From Daedaleopsis sinensis (taxonomy: Eukaryota > Basidiomycota > Agaricomycetes > Polyporales > Polyporaceae), in contig CM066308.1 of assembly GCA_033807695.1 (NCBI GenBank), forward strand, positions 3,100,001-3,164,000: a stretch of 64,000 nt of DNA, in the 5' to 3' direction. Every line of letters begins with the position of its first letter. Positions within the stretch are counted from its first letter, which is position 1. A program made the position numbers and the translations under genes. This document shows positions 12,732 through 23,228 of the stretch, piece by piece. The notes under the pieces are model-generated. The model searched no databases, was not told the DNA's origin, and saw nothing but the letters and a program-made list of their open reading frames with translations.

Positions 12732-13487
12732 ATGAACGCCACTCGTACTGGGAATGACTCTGCCTCCGCCAGCGACCAAAACTTGTAAGCCCATTTTGCG
12801 CATAACACCGGAAGCATACTGACATCCATCTGGTCTCAGTCCTTTGACCAAGTTCGCTGCTGTAGAAGGTGTCTACTACGCCCTCACGAATGACCGTGAT
12901 CCGCAGGCCGCTTTCTCGCGCGGTGGTGTGATGCTTAGTGAATTGGCCCCTGGCGAGTGTCAGTGATTCGAATCTGTAGCAGTCCCTTGTTTTTGCTCAC
13001 CCGCTCGTGTAGATGTCATTGTCGTCATCGGGGGTTCCTACGATGTCACCGTGGAGTCTATGTTCATCACGGCAGACTTGGATGTGCACCCAGATAACGT
13101 GAGTAATCTTTCATGATCATAATATGTTCCCCTCGTTGAGGCTTTCATCAGCGTTCCTTGGAGGTTCGCTTGTCTCAGTTAGTCCGTTCTAGCGAGACAA
13201 TCAAGTCTTGGACGCACCTCCAGTTCAATGACCGCGCTGTATATACGAAGTTCAACCGTATCTTCTGGGCTATCTTCGACGACGTCACGGAGAAGAAGGC
13301 CTTGATACATTCCCGACTCCATGAAGTTGCATACTCGCATCCGTCGAACTTCACTTATTATTGTCGTCAGTACCTCGGTGAAGGCTACTTCGATACTCTG
13401 GAAGAATCCGACAGTGAGGAAGGGTCGGATCATGGCGATGGAGACACTGTAGTTGGCGTTGAAGTCGAAGGAGAGGAAGTGTGCTAA
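12732..13487 (+). CDS. Uncharacterised protein with acidic tail, four exons
   Basis: Function unknown. Exons 12732-12784, 12840-12958, 13013-13098 and 13152-13487 join in frame across GT-AG introns of 53-55 nt and give about 197 aa. It starts MNATRTGNDSAS. The middle is beta-like (YVIVVIGGSYDVTVESMF), followed by a helical part (VRLSQLVRSSETIKSW, then KFNRIFWAIFDDVTEKK). The last 25 residues are very acidic (LEESDSEEGSD...). The acidic tail suggests a soluble nuclear or chaperone-like protein, but that is only composition. The consistent intron set is the main evidence for a real gene. Confidence 0.65.
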
Positions 13488-13619
13488 TGGTCGTATAGTA
13501 GCTTGCTCACCTGCCCGCCGTGCACGACTCCCGCGCTGAAGCATGATAGCTAACGTACTGTCATCATCATAATATCGCATGCCTTGACGATTTGGGTTCA
13601 TGCTACCTTGAAGACAGTC

Positions 13620-13700
13620 GAAGAAGGTGCGTGTAAGGTGCGTCATATCGCCCGTCCCCATGCGAACATCCCATGTGGGATGCGCTATAAACGTCTACGT
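13620..13700 (+). pseudogene. Fragment similar to the 34505-34708 region
   Basis: The bases GAACATCCCATGTGGGATGCGCTATAA resemble GAACATCCAATGTGGGATTCGTTATGA at 34680-34706. Read in one frame both end in EHPMWD-x-L-stop; read in another, both give RTS-x-VG. An in-frame stop (TAA) sits just upstream here and no splice chain leads in, so this looks like a broken copy. Confidence 0.4.
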
Positions 13701-14690
13701 ATAGCTACTAAGAACATCGTGATGTACGTATCGTATAATACTATCGAACCTGTCAGTCTATCCGCTCTCGCATACTCCGCCTTAACGGTACCGTGCGTAA
13801 TTGGTATTGAGTTGGATCACCCTCGTCACCCTCCAGATGTACCTGGAAACTTCTCAAGTACCGTTACGTCGATCGAATCCTGTCCAGGCGAAAGCGTAGA
13901 TGGAGCTCGTCGACACCCGCGCACCACCTACTACCTCAGTTCGCGAACGAGGCCGACCTGCCATACGTGTTCGCGCTCACCAAGAAGCTACTCGGCCGGC
14001 GCTCTGTCTTCCCGCAAATGAAGAGCCTACTATCATATGCATATGTCTTGATAGTGGCCTGAGGGCGTACGTTTTAGTCTCACCTCCTTCGGGTGTTAAA
14101 CTCCGATGTTCCCACGGGGGCTTTCTGCCATCGCGCACGCCAAATTTGCCCTTGCCAGTGACTGCCAGCGAGCTTCCCGCCCTGCTTCTCAACTGCTTCT
14201 ACCCCCTTTTCTGCTCGAGATCAGCAAGATTCATCAACATCCTCTTTCTCGGACTGCTCCTTTTGCGATTCCTCACAACATGTGTACCCCATCACCTCTG
14301 TATGGTCGCTCCCCGACGACACGGCGAAGCTCTGTCTCGAGTCGCGACACCTTCATGGAGCTCTGGCATATGCCACTCTCCCTGTGTCTCCCATACATAT
14401 CATGTTCTCGTACAAGCGGGCTTTGTTCTCTCAGCGGACACCCTCGTCGTTTTGAACCTTTGGTAAGTACTCCAGTGCTCTGTTCGTTCCCCGAGCTCTG
14501 TCTCAAGACGCAAGTATGGACTTGCCCTCCGACAGCCCATTAGGAAGGACGTACAGCTTCTCCATCCCCCCCCCCCAAGCGAGTACTACGCACTGCGCGT
14601 CTGCTCTTCATGCCGAGACTCGCTCCTCAATCACACAAGATATCGCTCATGACAAAATGGTGAGTTTCAATGGGATATACATCAGCAAAA
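13701..14690. other. No supported gene; possible membrane-protein exon
   Basis: The frame at 13900-14466 contains a hydrophobic stretch (FINILFLGLLLLRFL, near 14230), which could be an exon of a small membrane protein. Frame continuity and splice sites could not be established. A C10 homopolymer lies at 14565-14576. Confidence 0.3.
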
Positions 14691-14699
14691 TCGAACATG

Positions 14700-14790
14700 T
14701 AGTTACGGATGTTAGAACAACTTACAACTTGCTGATGAAGTTTGAACTTACAATGTTTAAGCTTACTCGATCTTAGAGTATCTTAGGTGT
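14700..14790. repeat. Cluster of AACTTAC-type short repeats (left arm)
   Basis: ACAACTTACAACTTGCTGA and TTGAACTTACAATG lie close together. Matching motifs in both orientations recur at 16150-16330, on the other side of the gene at 15.2-16.0 kb. This is typical of subterminal repeats of a DNA transposon, but no terminal inverted repeat was fixed. Confidence 0.5.
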
Positions 14791-15219
14791 CTTACAGAAA
14801 TCGAGGTCCCATGCAGATATATGTTCATATGTTCGAGTGTAGCATATGCACTCTACTTACCTCTGTATCACTCAGAGACCTAGGAATAATCGTAGAAGTT
14901 AGCCGGCAGGGTACTAGACAACTCGAGTCGGGAGGGGCGACACCGCGAGCCTCCGAATGCGCTCGGGCGCTTACTATAGATCCGTCCACGGCGATTCCCG
15001 GAACCCATAGACGCCAATGTTCAACTTTGCGTGTTGAAGTTTCTCCCTTCCCCCGCCTTCCCTTAGACTGCTCATCTCACTGTCAGGCTCAACTACTCGT
15101 GTCTGGTGTCACTCTATTCAGCTACTGGTCTCTGGAGATGATCTATGTCTTGTCTATCTGGCTCTAGCTCTTGAAAGGCTTGACATGCTCGCTTTAGACC
15201 AGATCTCCCGCCGGACCCT

Positions 15220-15993
15220 GGCCAGCTTCTGCATCAAAGTATAGCAGCAGCTTCGAACCCTGCCGTGGGTGGGCCGCCTATGATGTCTAGTAAGCACATC
15301 CCCTCACCATGGGTCTTAGACGGAGCTGGTGTGGTCAAGAAGGTCGGCAGTGACGTGCGTTCGAGAGGGGCGATCGTATGTGAGATTGTCTATGCGAACA
15401 TGACCGGTTACTGATGAGGTGGTCGATGCAGCGCTTGCCAGGGCTGGTATGACGAGGGTGCGAACATCTCCCATGGGACGTTCGCGTCCTCAACATAGCC
15501 CTCACCACGGCTGCAGTGAAGGTACGTGTGATCTCACCACCATTGTCTGCCACCGCCAGCACATGCTCACGTCGCATGTTCGGCAGATTGCGGACGAAGT
15601 AGCGACTCTGTTCAGTGGGATGGTGGCCATCGCAAATCCGCTATACGCCCACATGCCCGGCACGAAAAGCCTCACACTTTCTCCTTCGAGAGAGGGCGGC
15701 CACGGACTTCACACCGGGGAGTTCATATTCGTAGGGGGCGGGTTGACCTGTTTGGTGCGTGATCTCTCTCATCGAGAAGATACAGGCCGCTCACTGACAT
15801 ACCTTGTGCATGACTACGGCGTGCCCGCATGACACATGTCATTGACCGCACACTCCCTGAAGAGAAGCTCGTCAAGGTGGTTGAAGTACTAATCGCTGAG
15901 GCCCAAGTCAGCCTCTCCTACTACAAGTACATCACCGTCTCTATTCCCGACACGATCAAGCTTTTTGTCGCTGTGCTGATACCGGGTTGGTAG
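15220..15993 (+). CDS. Uncharacterised gene, exon chain incomplete
   Basis: Function unknown. A 137-codon frame (15419-15832) contains a helical stretch (RQIADEVATLFSGMVAIAN) and a Gly-rich segment (GEFIFVGGGL). A further short frame starting MTHVIDRTLPEEKLV encodes a 53-residue helical C-terminus (VVEVLIAEAQVSLSY) ending in TAG at 15991-15993. The splice joining the two was not resolved. Upstream, 15230-15360 has a protein-like stretch (SKHIPSPWVLDGAGV). The gene lies between two clusters of AACTTAC-type short repeats, so it may be carried by a DNA transposon. Confidence 0.4.
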
Positions 15994-16149
15994 CTGCCGG
16001 CGACTAGTCTATGGGTGGAGGGAGGGGTTTCGCACTCGCGAGCCTGTAGTATCAATTAGCACACTGTTAGCTTCACGGCACTGTCAATACATACTGTCTT
16101 TATCGCTAGAAGCATGGTCTAGCTGCGTGTTGGTGGTGTATGCGAAGTT

Positions 16150-16330
16150 TTTGGATCAAGTTAAGAGCCAACTTACGAGCAGTCTTACTAAGGTTACGCA
16201 GCTTATGCAACCTGCCGTAAGATGGATGAAGTTGTGTAGGCAAAGGGACATAGACCAGGTAAGTTCAATGAACTTACAACTTACTGAACTTACGGAACTT
16301 ATGTAAGGTCTATAAGGTCCGTAACTTCAT
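16150..16330. repeat. Cluster of AACTTAC/GTAAGTT short repeats (right arm)
   Basis: GTAAGTTCAATGAACTTAC is an inverted repeat, followed at once by AACTTACTGAACTTACGGAACTTATG and others. Same motif as at 14700-14790. Confidence 0.6.
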
Positions 16331-17040
16331 GTGCGATTTTGCTGATGTATTGATGCTTTGCTTATGCCAATAAGCCAGGCTGGCGTCACACGAAATCGCT
16401 GACTCCATGAAGACTGAGTACTCGCACTACAACAAGGACAGTCGAACGACAGCCCGCCCGACGCTCGTGACCAGTCATCGCCGGCTTCAACCTCCGCTTC
16501 CCATCGCAAACCCCATAAGTGTCACCGCTCGCACAGTGCCAGTACGAATGCAGCCGTTGGAAGAAGCTGAGCGTTCACGAAGCCGCGGAGTCTCACCGCA
16601 CTCCCATGGTGCGTTCTTATCCTTTCTCTTGGAGCTCTGCTGAATGTTTTGTGCATACAATAGCAAGCTGCATCATTTCCTCTTGTCCGCCAAGCCATTT
16701 CCATTTCCTCAAGCGCACCTCCCGACGACTCTCTCCAGTGTTAAGCTTGGGATGCTACAAACGGTGGTCACATGGTCGTCGGTGTGTAGGGCAACCTCTC
16801 TGTCGCTATGTTAGTCTACTGACGACTCTGCTTATGCCGTTCCCCTTCTTTACACCAGAATCTTGGATTCATGTCACATATACAACTCATCCCGTTCGTA
16901 CCCGCCCTCATCACGTCCTGCGTCTCCCGCTCCTGCAGTTCAGTCCGAGCTCAGCGAAGCAGCGCGCGCTTTGAAGACGATGGCATACAGTTTCACTCAG
17001 CAGCTGCGAGCTACTAGCACACCTGCGACAGCGCCGTTTA

Positions 17041-18283
17041 GACCGTCGAATACCAGCCTCAGCCCGCCGCGACCACGATCTTCCCGGCGATATCAGCGCC
17101 CTCATCATACCGTCAGCATGTCCTGTTGCCGCGCCTCCTTGCTCAGTCGTCCACCCCGTCCCTCCGATCTCCCAGCCCGTCGCGCGACCTATGCCCCAAG
17201 CGGCCTCGGCCATCGATCACGCGCACATCCAGGATCTCGATCAAGACGAGCGTATCGACAGCTTGCGTGAAGAGATTTTCGCCCTCGAGTGTCAGCGAGC
17301 ACATCAAGAAGCGATAATTCGCGAAGTCCAAGCTCAGTCGCTAGCAATGCCACCCCCGCGATTCGCCTTCCGTGCACTCCGACGCCCGCCGTTACGCCCT
17401 CGCCGCCTCATATCGTCGCCTCCTCGTCGTCTCCCGCTACCGCCGTCGTCTCCCCCTCTTTGTCACCCGCTGCCATCTCACTCGAGTCGCCGTTTTCTGC
17501 CGCATCTTTGTCGTCCGCCGCCGCCTCCGCCGCCGCTGCCGCCGCCGCCGCCACGTCCTCGTCGCCCGACCTCACGCCCTCTTTGCTGTCTTCCGTAGCC
17601 GCCTCCTTGTCTCCCGCCGTCACATCCTCGTCGTTCGCCACCGCTACCCCGCCGCACACCGTTTCGTTGCATCGCCTTCGTCTCCGCCGCCTCCCGTCGT
17701 CTCTAGAAAGCCGTCCCCCGCCGATGTCGTCAAGCGTCCGAGTCCAGGCGAAACTCCAGCCCAGCGTGTTACAGGGCCGCGACCCGAAGAGCCATCGAGC
17801 GAGCTCAGTGCCGCCAACGTCTCGCCTTCCGACCCTATCGTCCTTCCGTCACATTCACCCGCCCTCAGCGTCGATCCTCCCGAGCCTCTGGACATCGTGC
17901 ATCCGTTCGTTCCTCTCGTTCACGTCACTTCGTCTATCGTCGTCCCCATTCCCCTTAGCGTCGAGCCCTTGCCAGTCACACCTCCGTCTCTGCCTCTTCC
18001 TATCGTGCTGCGAGACGATCCTCATCGCCCACTTCCCCGACTCCTTCGTCGTCCTAGTGACATAGTCGTCTGGCCCCACCGCATTTGCCGATATATCCGG
18101 TTCGAGTACGATCCGCCGTGTACGATTGAAGCCGCAATGTCATCCGTTCCTCACGTTCATGTATACCCTTCGCGCTACCCTTCGCGCTACTACGGTACAT
18201 TACAGCTGACTCATGTCCTACTCACTCATATTGTCCTCGTCTATCACATACGTCCTCCTCGCCATCGTTATATTTCTCTTTAG
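17041..18283 (+). pseudogene. Low-complexity protein with two apparent frame changes
   Basis: Three frames look coding one after another. From 17041 to about 17340 one frame gives a soluble helical region (QDLDQDERIDSLREEIF). From about 17340 to 17690 the next frame gives Ser/Ala/Pro-rich sequence with an Ala run. From about 17670 to 18283 the third gives Pro/Val-rich sequence (KRPSPGETPAQ, then VTPPSLPLPIVL). No standard intron signals sit at the joins. It is either a decayed gene, a gene with missed introns, or a sequence with small indels in repetitive GC-rich tracts. No function is suggested. Confidence 0.4.
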
Positions 18284-18579
18284 ACTTGCACTATCCTCCA
18301 CGTTGAGTGGACCGGGGACGGTCCAGATCTCAGCAAAGAGGGGATGATGAGCATCATGTAGCTCTGCGCGGGTATTCGACAGTACTTACAGTAGATCTTA
18401 GAGTTCGAGCGTACAGTACGGTAGCGTTACCGATTAGGATACTTAGACGCCTACGGACTTTTGGAGTACTTTCGCATCGCTTAGAGAAGACTACACCACC
18501 ATCTCCTGGTTCGCAATCGAGTATCTTTCGGTCTCGGTCTCGGTTTTGTTCTAGTCCGAGTATCGACTTTCGACTCTGC

Positions 18580-18962
18580 GACTGGCGAGGGAGGAGGCTC
18601 ATCAGCAAGCTCTGCGCAACGAGGCGGCGCGTCAGCAAGCTCTGCGCGACGAGGCGGCGAGGGAGGAGGCTCATCAGCAAGCTCTGCGCGATGAGGCGGC
18701 GCGTCAGCAAGCTCTGCGCGATGAGGCGGCACGTCAGCAAGCTCTGGGCGACGAGGCGGCACATCAGCAAGCTGTGCGCGACGAGGCGGCGAGGGAGGAG
18801 GCTCTGCGCGACGAGGCTGCTCGTTTCGTCCCTCATCAGCACACTCACCCTCCCTATACATCCCCACTCCTTCCGACTCCCCTTGTGAGCATCTACGATC
18901 GTGAAGAGGCGCGGATACGTGCGCGATCCTATGTGCACCATGCCTGTCTGCTGGATCTCTGA
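18580..18962 (+). CDS. Ala/Glu/Gln-rich coiled-coil repeat protein (fragment)
   Basis: The frame ending at 18962 reads REEAHQQALRNEAARQQALRDEAA and similar units, then HTHPPYTSPLLPTPL. Units of 30 bp (RQQALRDEAA) and 42 bp (with extra REEAH) alternate at least seven times between 18590 and 18820. The pattern of charged and Ala positions predicts a long coiled coil. The frame is closed upstream near 18555, so an upstream exon is needed for a complete gene. A donor (CCCCTT|GTGAGC) at about 18882 suggests splicing to a downstream exon (protein-like frame around 19000-19130). Confidence 0.4.
18590..18820 (+). repeat. Tandem 30/42-bp coding minisatellite
   Basis: CAGCAAGCTCTGCGCGACGAG-type units are repeated head to tail with few changes, all keeping frame. 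Confidence 0.85.
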
Positions 18963-19379
18963 GCTCTCAAAGCCTCATGCATACCAAGCTCGTACAGCAG
19001 ACCGCCAGACCGGAGTAAACATGCGGGCATCGGTTTTTGACGATATCGACCGTATCGCCGGGCAGATCATGGTGCATGATCTTTCATCCATCCGCAATGA
19101 CTTCGACACGAGTAGCCGTAGGCGGTTTGTCTGATTCTGAACTACTATACATGTGTAGGAAAGTCGGAGCATTAGCGGGCATAAACATCCGACGTCAAGC
19201 AGACGAAGGTTGAGATATCTAGCACCTGAGGCAACCTGCGCGGCTATTGGGCACTACCGATCTGCTCCCCGAGCCCGCTGCAGGGTAGAGATGTGCTCTT
19301 GTATGTCCTGCTTCATGCGTGACGACCGCTACTCGACTATCGTCAGCTCGCCCATCACGGAATGTGCCGTGAGTATACG

Positions 19380-21151
19380 TTAGCTTGCCTGGATGAGTGA
19401 GCCTGCTTCATGAAAAAGCCTCTCGTACGTGTCGAAGGAGGCCTGCACGTCTTCGATAGTGAGCCAGTGTTCTCCGGCTCCATACAGCCTTGTCGACTGC
19501 ATACGTACTGCGTTCAAGGCAGCCTATACGCGTAGTGAGTTTGTGGTAGATAGCTAGACTCGTCCGTGATTCACCTTAAGATCCTTCAGCACAGCGGTTT
19601 GTTCCTGACTCTGCGCGGCGAGCTGCTCCACGGCGCCCGTGTATTGAGCTAGTGCCATCTGGAATTCTTGAGGTGACAGGTAGTCGGGAGTGTTCTCAAA
19701 CCATCCACGGACGTGCTGATCCCATGTGGTGCGAGAGTCGAGAACTAGTGCGCCTCGTTCGGAGGCGATGCGCCGCAATCTAAAGATTAACTCTGTGATC
19801 TCGCCACAAAAGGGTTCCTTGAACGACTTCCGGCGCTGGATCTCTTGAGTGTAGGCGTGAACTCCGACCTGACGGGCGGAGTCTGAGCAGAGGGACAGTA
19901 TGGACATGGTCAGGGAGCACGCACTTCTGTCAGGACTAACGTGAAGCAAGGCTGCCACTTCGCATTATCTTCCACAAGACCTGCCACAAGCTGATCGAGC
20001 TCCTTGCATTTCTGCTCGAGCTGTGGATATGCCTCCTCGATCTTGATTTGGTCGGGACGGCTGAGGTAGAGAAAGTACCCGTCGTAAAGCATCTTAAACT
20101 GTAGGAGTTGGACGTAAGGGGCACGGCGGGTCCAGTGAGTAAGTTGTCGTACCTGGAGGAGGAGGTCACTCCCTTCCTGGTGGTAGCGGCGGGTCTGTTC
20201 CACAGAGCTTTCGAGTCTGGTCGACAGATCACAGTGAGACTCGCTCCCGTAGGTTGCCTCGAGGTGAGCCTTGCGGTGAGGAAGGACGGAGAGCGCCATC
20301 TCGTTGTGAGAGTCGATGATACTGATCCATCGAGACGTCAGCACCGCATCCCATTGACCAATGTCAACGGGAAGGCTATGCTTCATGCGAACTCTGTAGA
20401 TAGCGGCTTGAACATGGCTTCATATAATGCAGTCGGAATACTCACTTGTCTAACTCCTCGTCCAGCGATGTTGCGATTTCTTGAATCCCTCGAGGGTAAT
20501 TCCGTATAAGGGTACAGGCAGTGGTAAGCTTGATACCACAGGACATCTTTGTGACGATATCAAGAGGCTCAGGAGTAGTCTGGAGAGAAGGGGCGTATGT
20601 GCCACTCGGCTGAGCAACGACACTTACGCCGAGAGACCGGGAGCACGCTTTACTACAAAGCAAGCCGGGCGCGGGCGATCAGAGCAGTGTAAAAGAGACT
20701 TACGAGAATCTTCCAGAAACAGTTCCGCCTCCATGCTTTGGGTAGGTCTAACAGAGCAACGATCGCCTCTACATCCAGACCGATATCTTGTGAGGCAAGT
20801 CGCGCGAGTCGTATTCTTGGGAGGCTACAGAAGCCTAGGGTTGCTAAATGTGACCGGTACTGGAACGGAGCGCAAGTATGGTGCAAATTACGCTCAGCGC
20901 AGACTGCTGAAAACATGAACATAATACTTAGTCACACTCTGACTGACCGACAGATAAAACTTACCGCGTGGTGTCGCGCCGCGCTGCTTATATGTCGCTC
21001 GGGAGGAATTGCCAGATTGTGTCAACGGAGCTAGAGGTAGAGGAATATGAGGCTGTCTAAAGCTTGAGCTCGAGTGCTCGGAGGCCTGGAGGAGGGAGTC
21101 CAAGCAGTCCAAGCTGCTGCTGTCCCCTGAAGGTCCCCAATTACCGCCCAA
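19380..21151 (-). CDS. Coiled-coil protein, multi-exon, function unknown
   Basis: Several exons link on the minus strand. From the start: MGGNWGPSGDSSSLD near 21151, IGLDVEAIVALLDLP near 20780, and KLTTACTLIRNYPRG near 20510. A large helical exon follows at about 19945-20386 (YPQLEQKCKELDQLV), joined by GTGCGT...CGTCAG to VGVHAYTQEIQRRKS. A last exon encodes LYGAGEHWLTIEDVQ and stops at 19380-19382. Predicted helices and heptad-like Leu/Gln spacing suggest an all-helical cytosolic protein, comparable in look to helical N-terminal domains of fungal signalling proteins. I do not recognise the family. Some exon edges in the N-terminal half are uncertain. Confidence 0.55.
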
Positions 21152-21182
21152 CCATTAAGCAACACAACAGCCCCAAATAGCT

Positions 21183-21211
21183 CGTGTGAACTCCGGCCCC
21201 GTGGCTCGAGC
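21183..21211 (+). repeat. Imperfect ~29-bp direct repeat, copy 1
   Basis: GTGTGAACTCCGGCCCCGTGG resembles CCGTGAACTCCAGCCCTGTGG at 23416. The two lie on either side of the WD40 gene in the same orientation. Confidence 0.4.
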
Positions 21212-21563
21212 GATAAGTTGGGGAAGAATCCTCAGGCTCACTCACCCTTATAAGCACTAGTAGTTTCTCTAACATCTGCATGATCGACCATATATCATCA
21301 ACGCTGTCACGCATGCGACAGGCAACAACCCAACGTTCAGTACTCGGATCCGTGTGCATTGGCCGGCCTTATCTACGTATACGTCGGTCGGTCCGGCCCG
21401 AGACACTGAGGTTAAGATAAGTCAACGTTTGGAGCCATACGTACCGTTCGACTACCACAAGACTCCAGCTAGAGAGCGTGCCCTAAGCGTTCATAAACTC
21501 ATCAATGTTCAAATGTCGACACGGTATTCTATCTGCCCGCCGAAGAACTTTACGCCTCACTAT

Positions 21564-23228
21564 CTAGTAGTACAACCCAGATGTCACTCCAGATCTCGCA
21601 TTGGCAACTTCGACTGGCAGGTTGGCATAAAATAGTGCCCCAAGCACTGCGATGATTGCAAAGGCACATGCAACTGCGGCTGTAGAGAACGGCTATAGAG
21701 AGGCCTCAGCAGCGTATCGACAATTGTAAAGGGGGCGCCCTCACCAACTTGAGGCTTGCACTCCTATCGTGCTCAACTTCACGAACAGAGTCCACTACAC
21801 CGGACTCTTCGGAGCTGTCGGCGTGCTCGTTGGGGTTCGCAGTCCATATGATGACCGAAGAACTGGAGTCCTCGTTCATGATCCCGGTTGCAATGAGAAA
21901 GCGATCACTAGTGGAGTCGTAAAAGGCCTATTACAGATATAGCGGTGTTCGCAATGGTCAGCTAAATGGTTCGGACAGTCCCGAGAGCAAGATAAGAGGC
22001 GCATACTCACAGAGAGGGCCATGACTCTCTCGTCGTCTGCAAGCAGACCATGAGCAAAGGAGCATATGTAAGGGACTGAATGCGACTTACTGGGCATTCG
22101 CAAAGGAGGAAGGTTGTCACCGGTGGCAACGAACCAGATATTGATGCGGCCTACCGCGCTGCCTCCGGCAATGGCAGTCCCTCCATGGATGAAAAGAACT
22201 GGGAGCGCATATTCCGCGTCACCTACGTCATGCTCAAAAGTTTGGACTACCGCTCCGGTCTCGAGGTTGCATATGTCGAAACCAGAGATGAGGTTCGATA
22301 ACGCTATCAGCTTGGAATCTGGGGAGAGACTAGCACTAGCACTATCGTATAGGTCAGCTCCGTGAACCACCGACCGCCGGCAAACCTAACTGACATTGGA
22401 CGGAGGGGGTCGCTCTGGGGATACAAAGTCCTTGTCTCATTCAAAGTTTGCTCGTCGAAGAAGCTGTGTCGTGGTGAATAGGCGAAGAGAAAAGAGTTCA
22501 ATAAGGTATCATACCGTATTCCATGGTCCAAATAAGTCACGATAAGGGTATTTTCACCCCAGAAAACTCCAGTAATCAGTACTTCAGCGATATCGGACGT
22601 CTTGTTCCCTTCATTGCTGCTCATGCCGGCGCTGCGTTGCTCAGAGGTGGTCGAAGACTCGTGAGCCTTGGTATTCGCTGGTATCGGAGTAAGTTTGTGA
22701 AGGAGAGCCGTCTGGGAAGCTAGAGGAATTTGACGTCAACTGCAAACTAAACTGAACCTGTTCGTGACTTGAGCGCATACCGTCAATGTTCCATTTCCAG
22801 ACGGACAGTTCCGCGTGCGCGCCGGAGGCGACACGGTAATCTTGATGAAACGCTAGATGTTCGACAGGGTAAGAATGCGCCCAATAACCACTGATCCGCG
22901 TGATCTCCTATCCAACAAGTTAGTCGTCGCCACAGCGTCACAAAACAACGCCACTCGCCTGCTGGCCCTTATGCTTTTGAAGAGATGCTAGTACCCCGTC
23001 CGCAAGCCCACAAATTAAGGCGTCACTCTCGATCCACAAGATGGATGTGACCGGGGTTTGCGCTATCCAGGTGTCCAATAGAGCCCAGGTCGTTGCCGAC
23101 CAGATGCAGACAAGGCCATCTAAACCCCCGGTTGCAAGGAGCGAGCCGTCAGGACTGAAGGAGACCCGGGTGATACCTTTCGTATGTCCACCAGTAAGAT
23201 GTGCAGCTTGTGTGTAGACTCCGGCCAT
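21564..23228 (-). CDS. WD40-repeat protein with C-terminal transmembrane segment
   Basis: A likely beta-propeller scaffold protein anchored by a C-terminal helix. Exons: 22959-23228, 22781-22907, 22395-22719, about 22105-22341 and then three shorter ones, ending with stop TAG at 21564-21566. WD motifs include HTKGITRVSFSPDGSLLATGG...VCIW, HLAFHQDYRVASG...LSVWKW, SASLSPDSKLIALSN and DRFLIATGIMN...SVIIWTA. The last exon gives AAVACAFAIIAVLGALFY, a single membrane helix. The first intron has a GC donor (CAG|GCGAGT) and keeps frame exactly; the others are GT-AG. Such WD40 genes are frequent in agaricomycete genomes; no specific partner can be named. Start ATG at 23226-23228. Confidence 0.92.
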
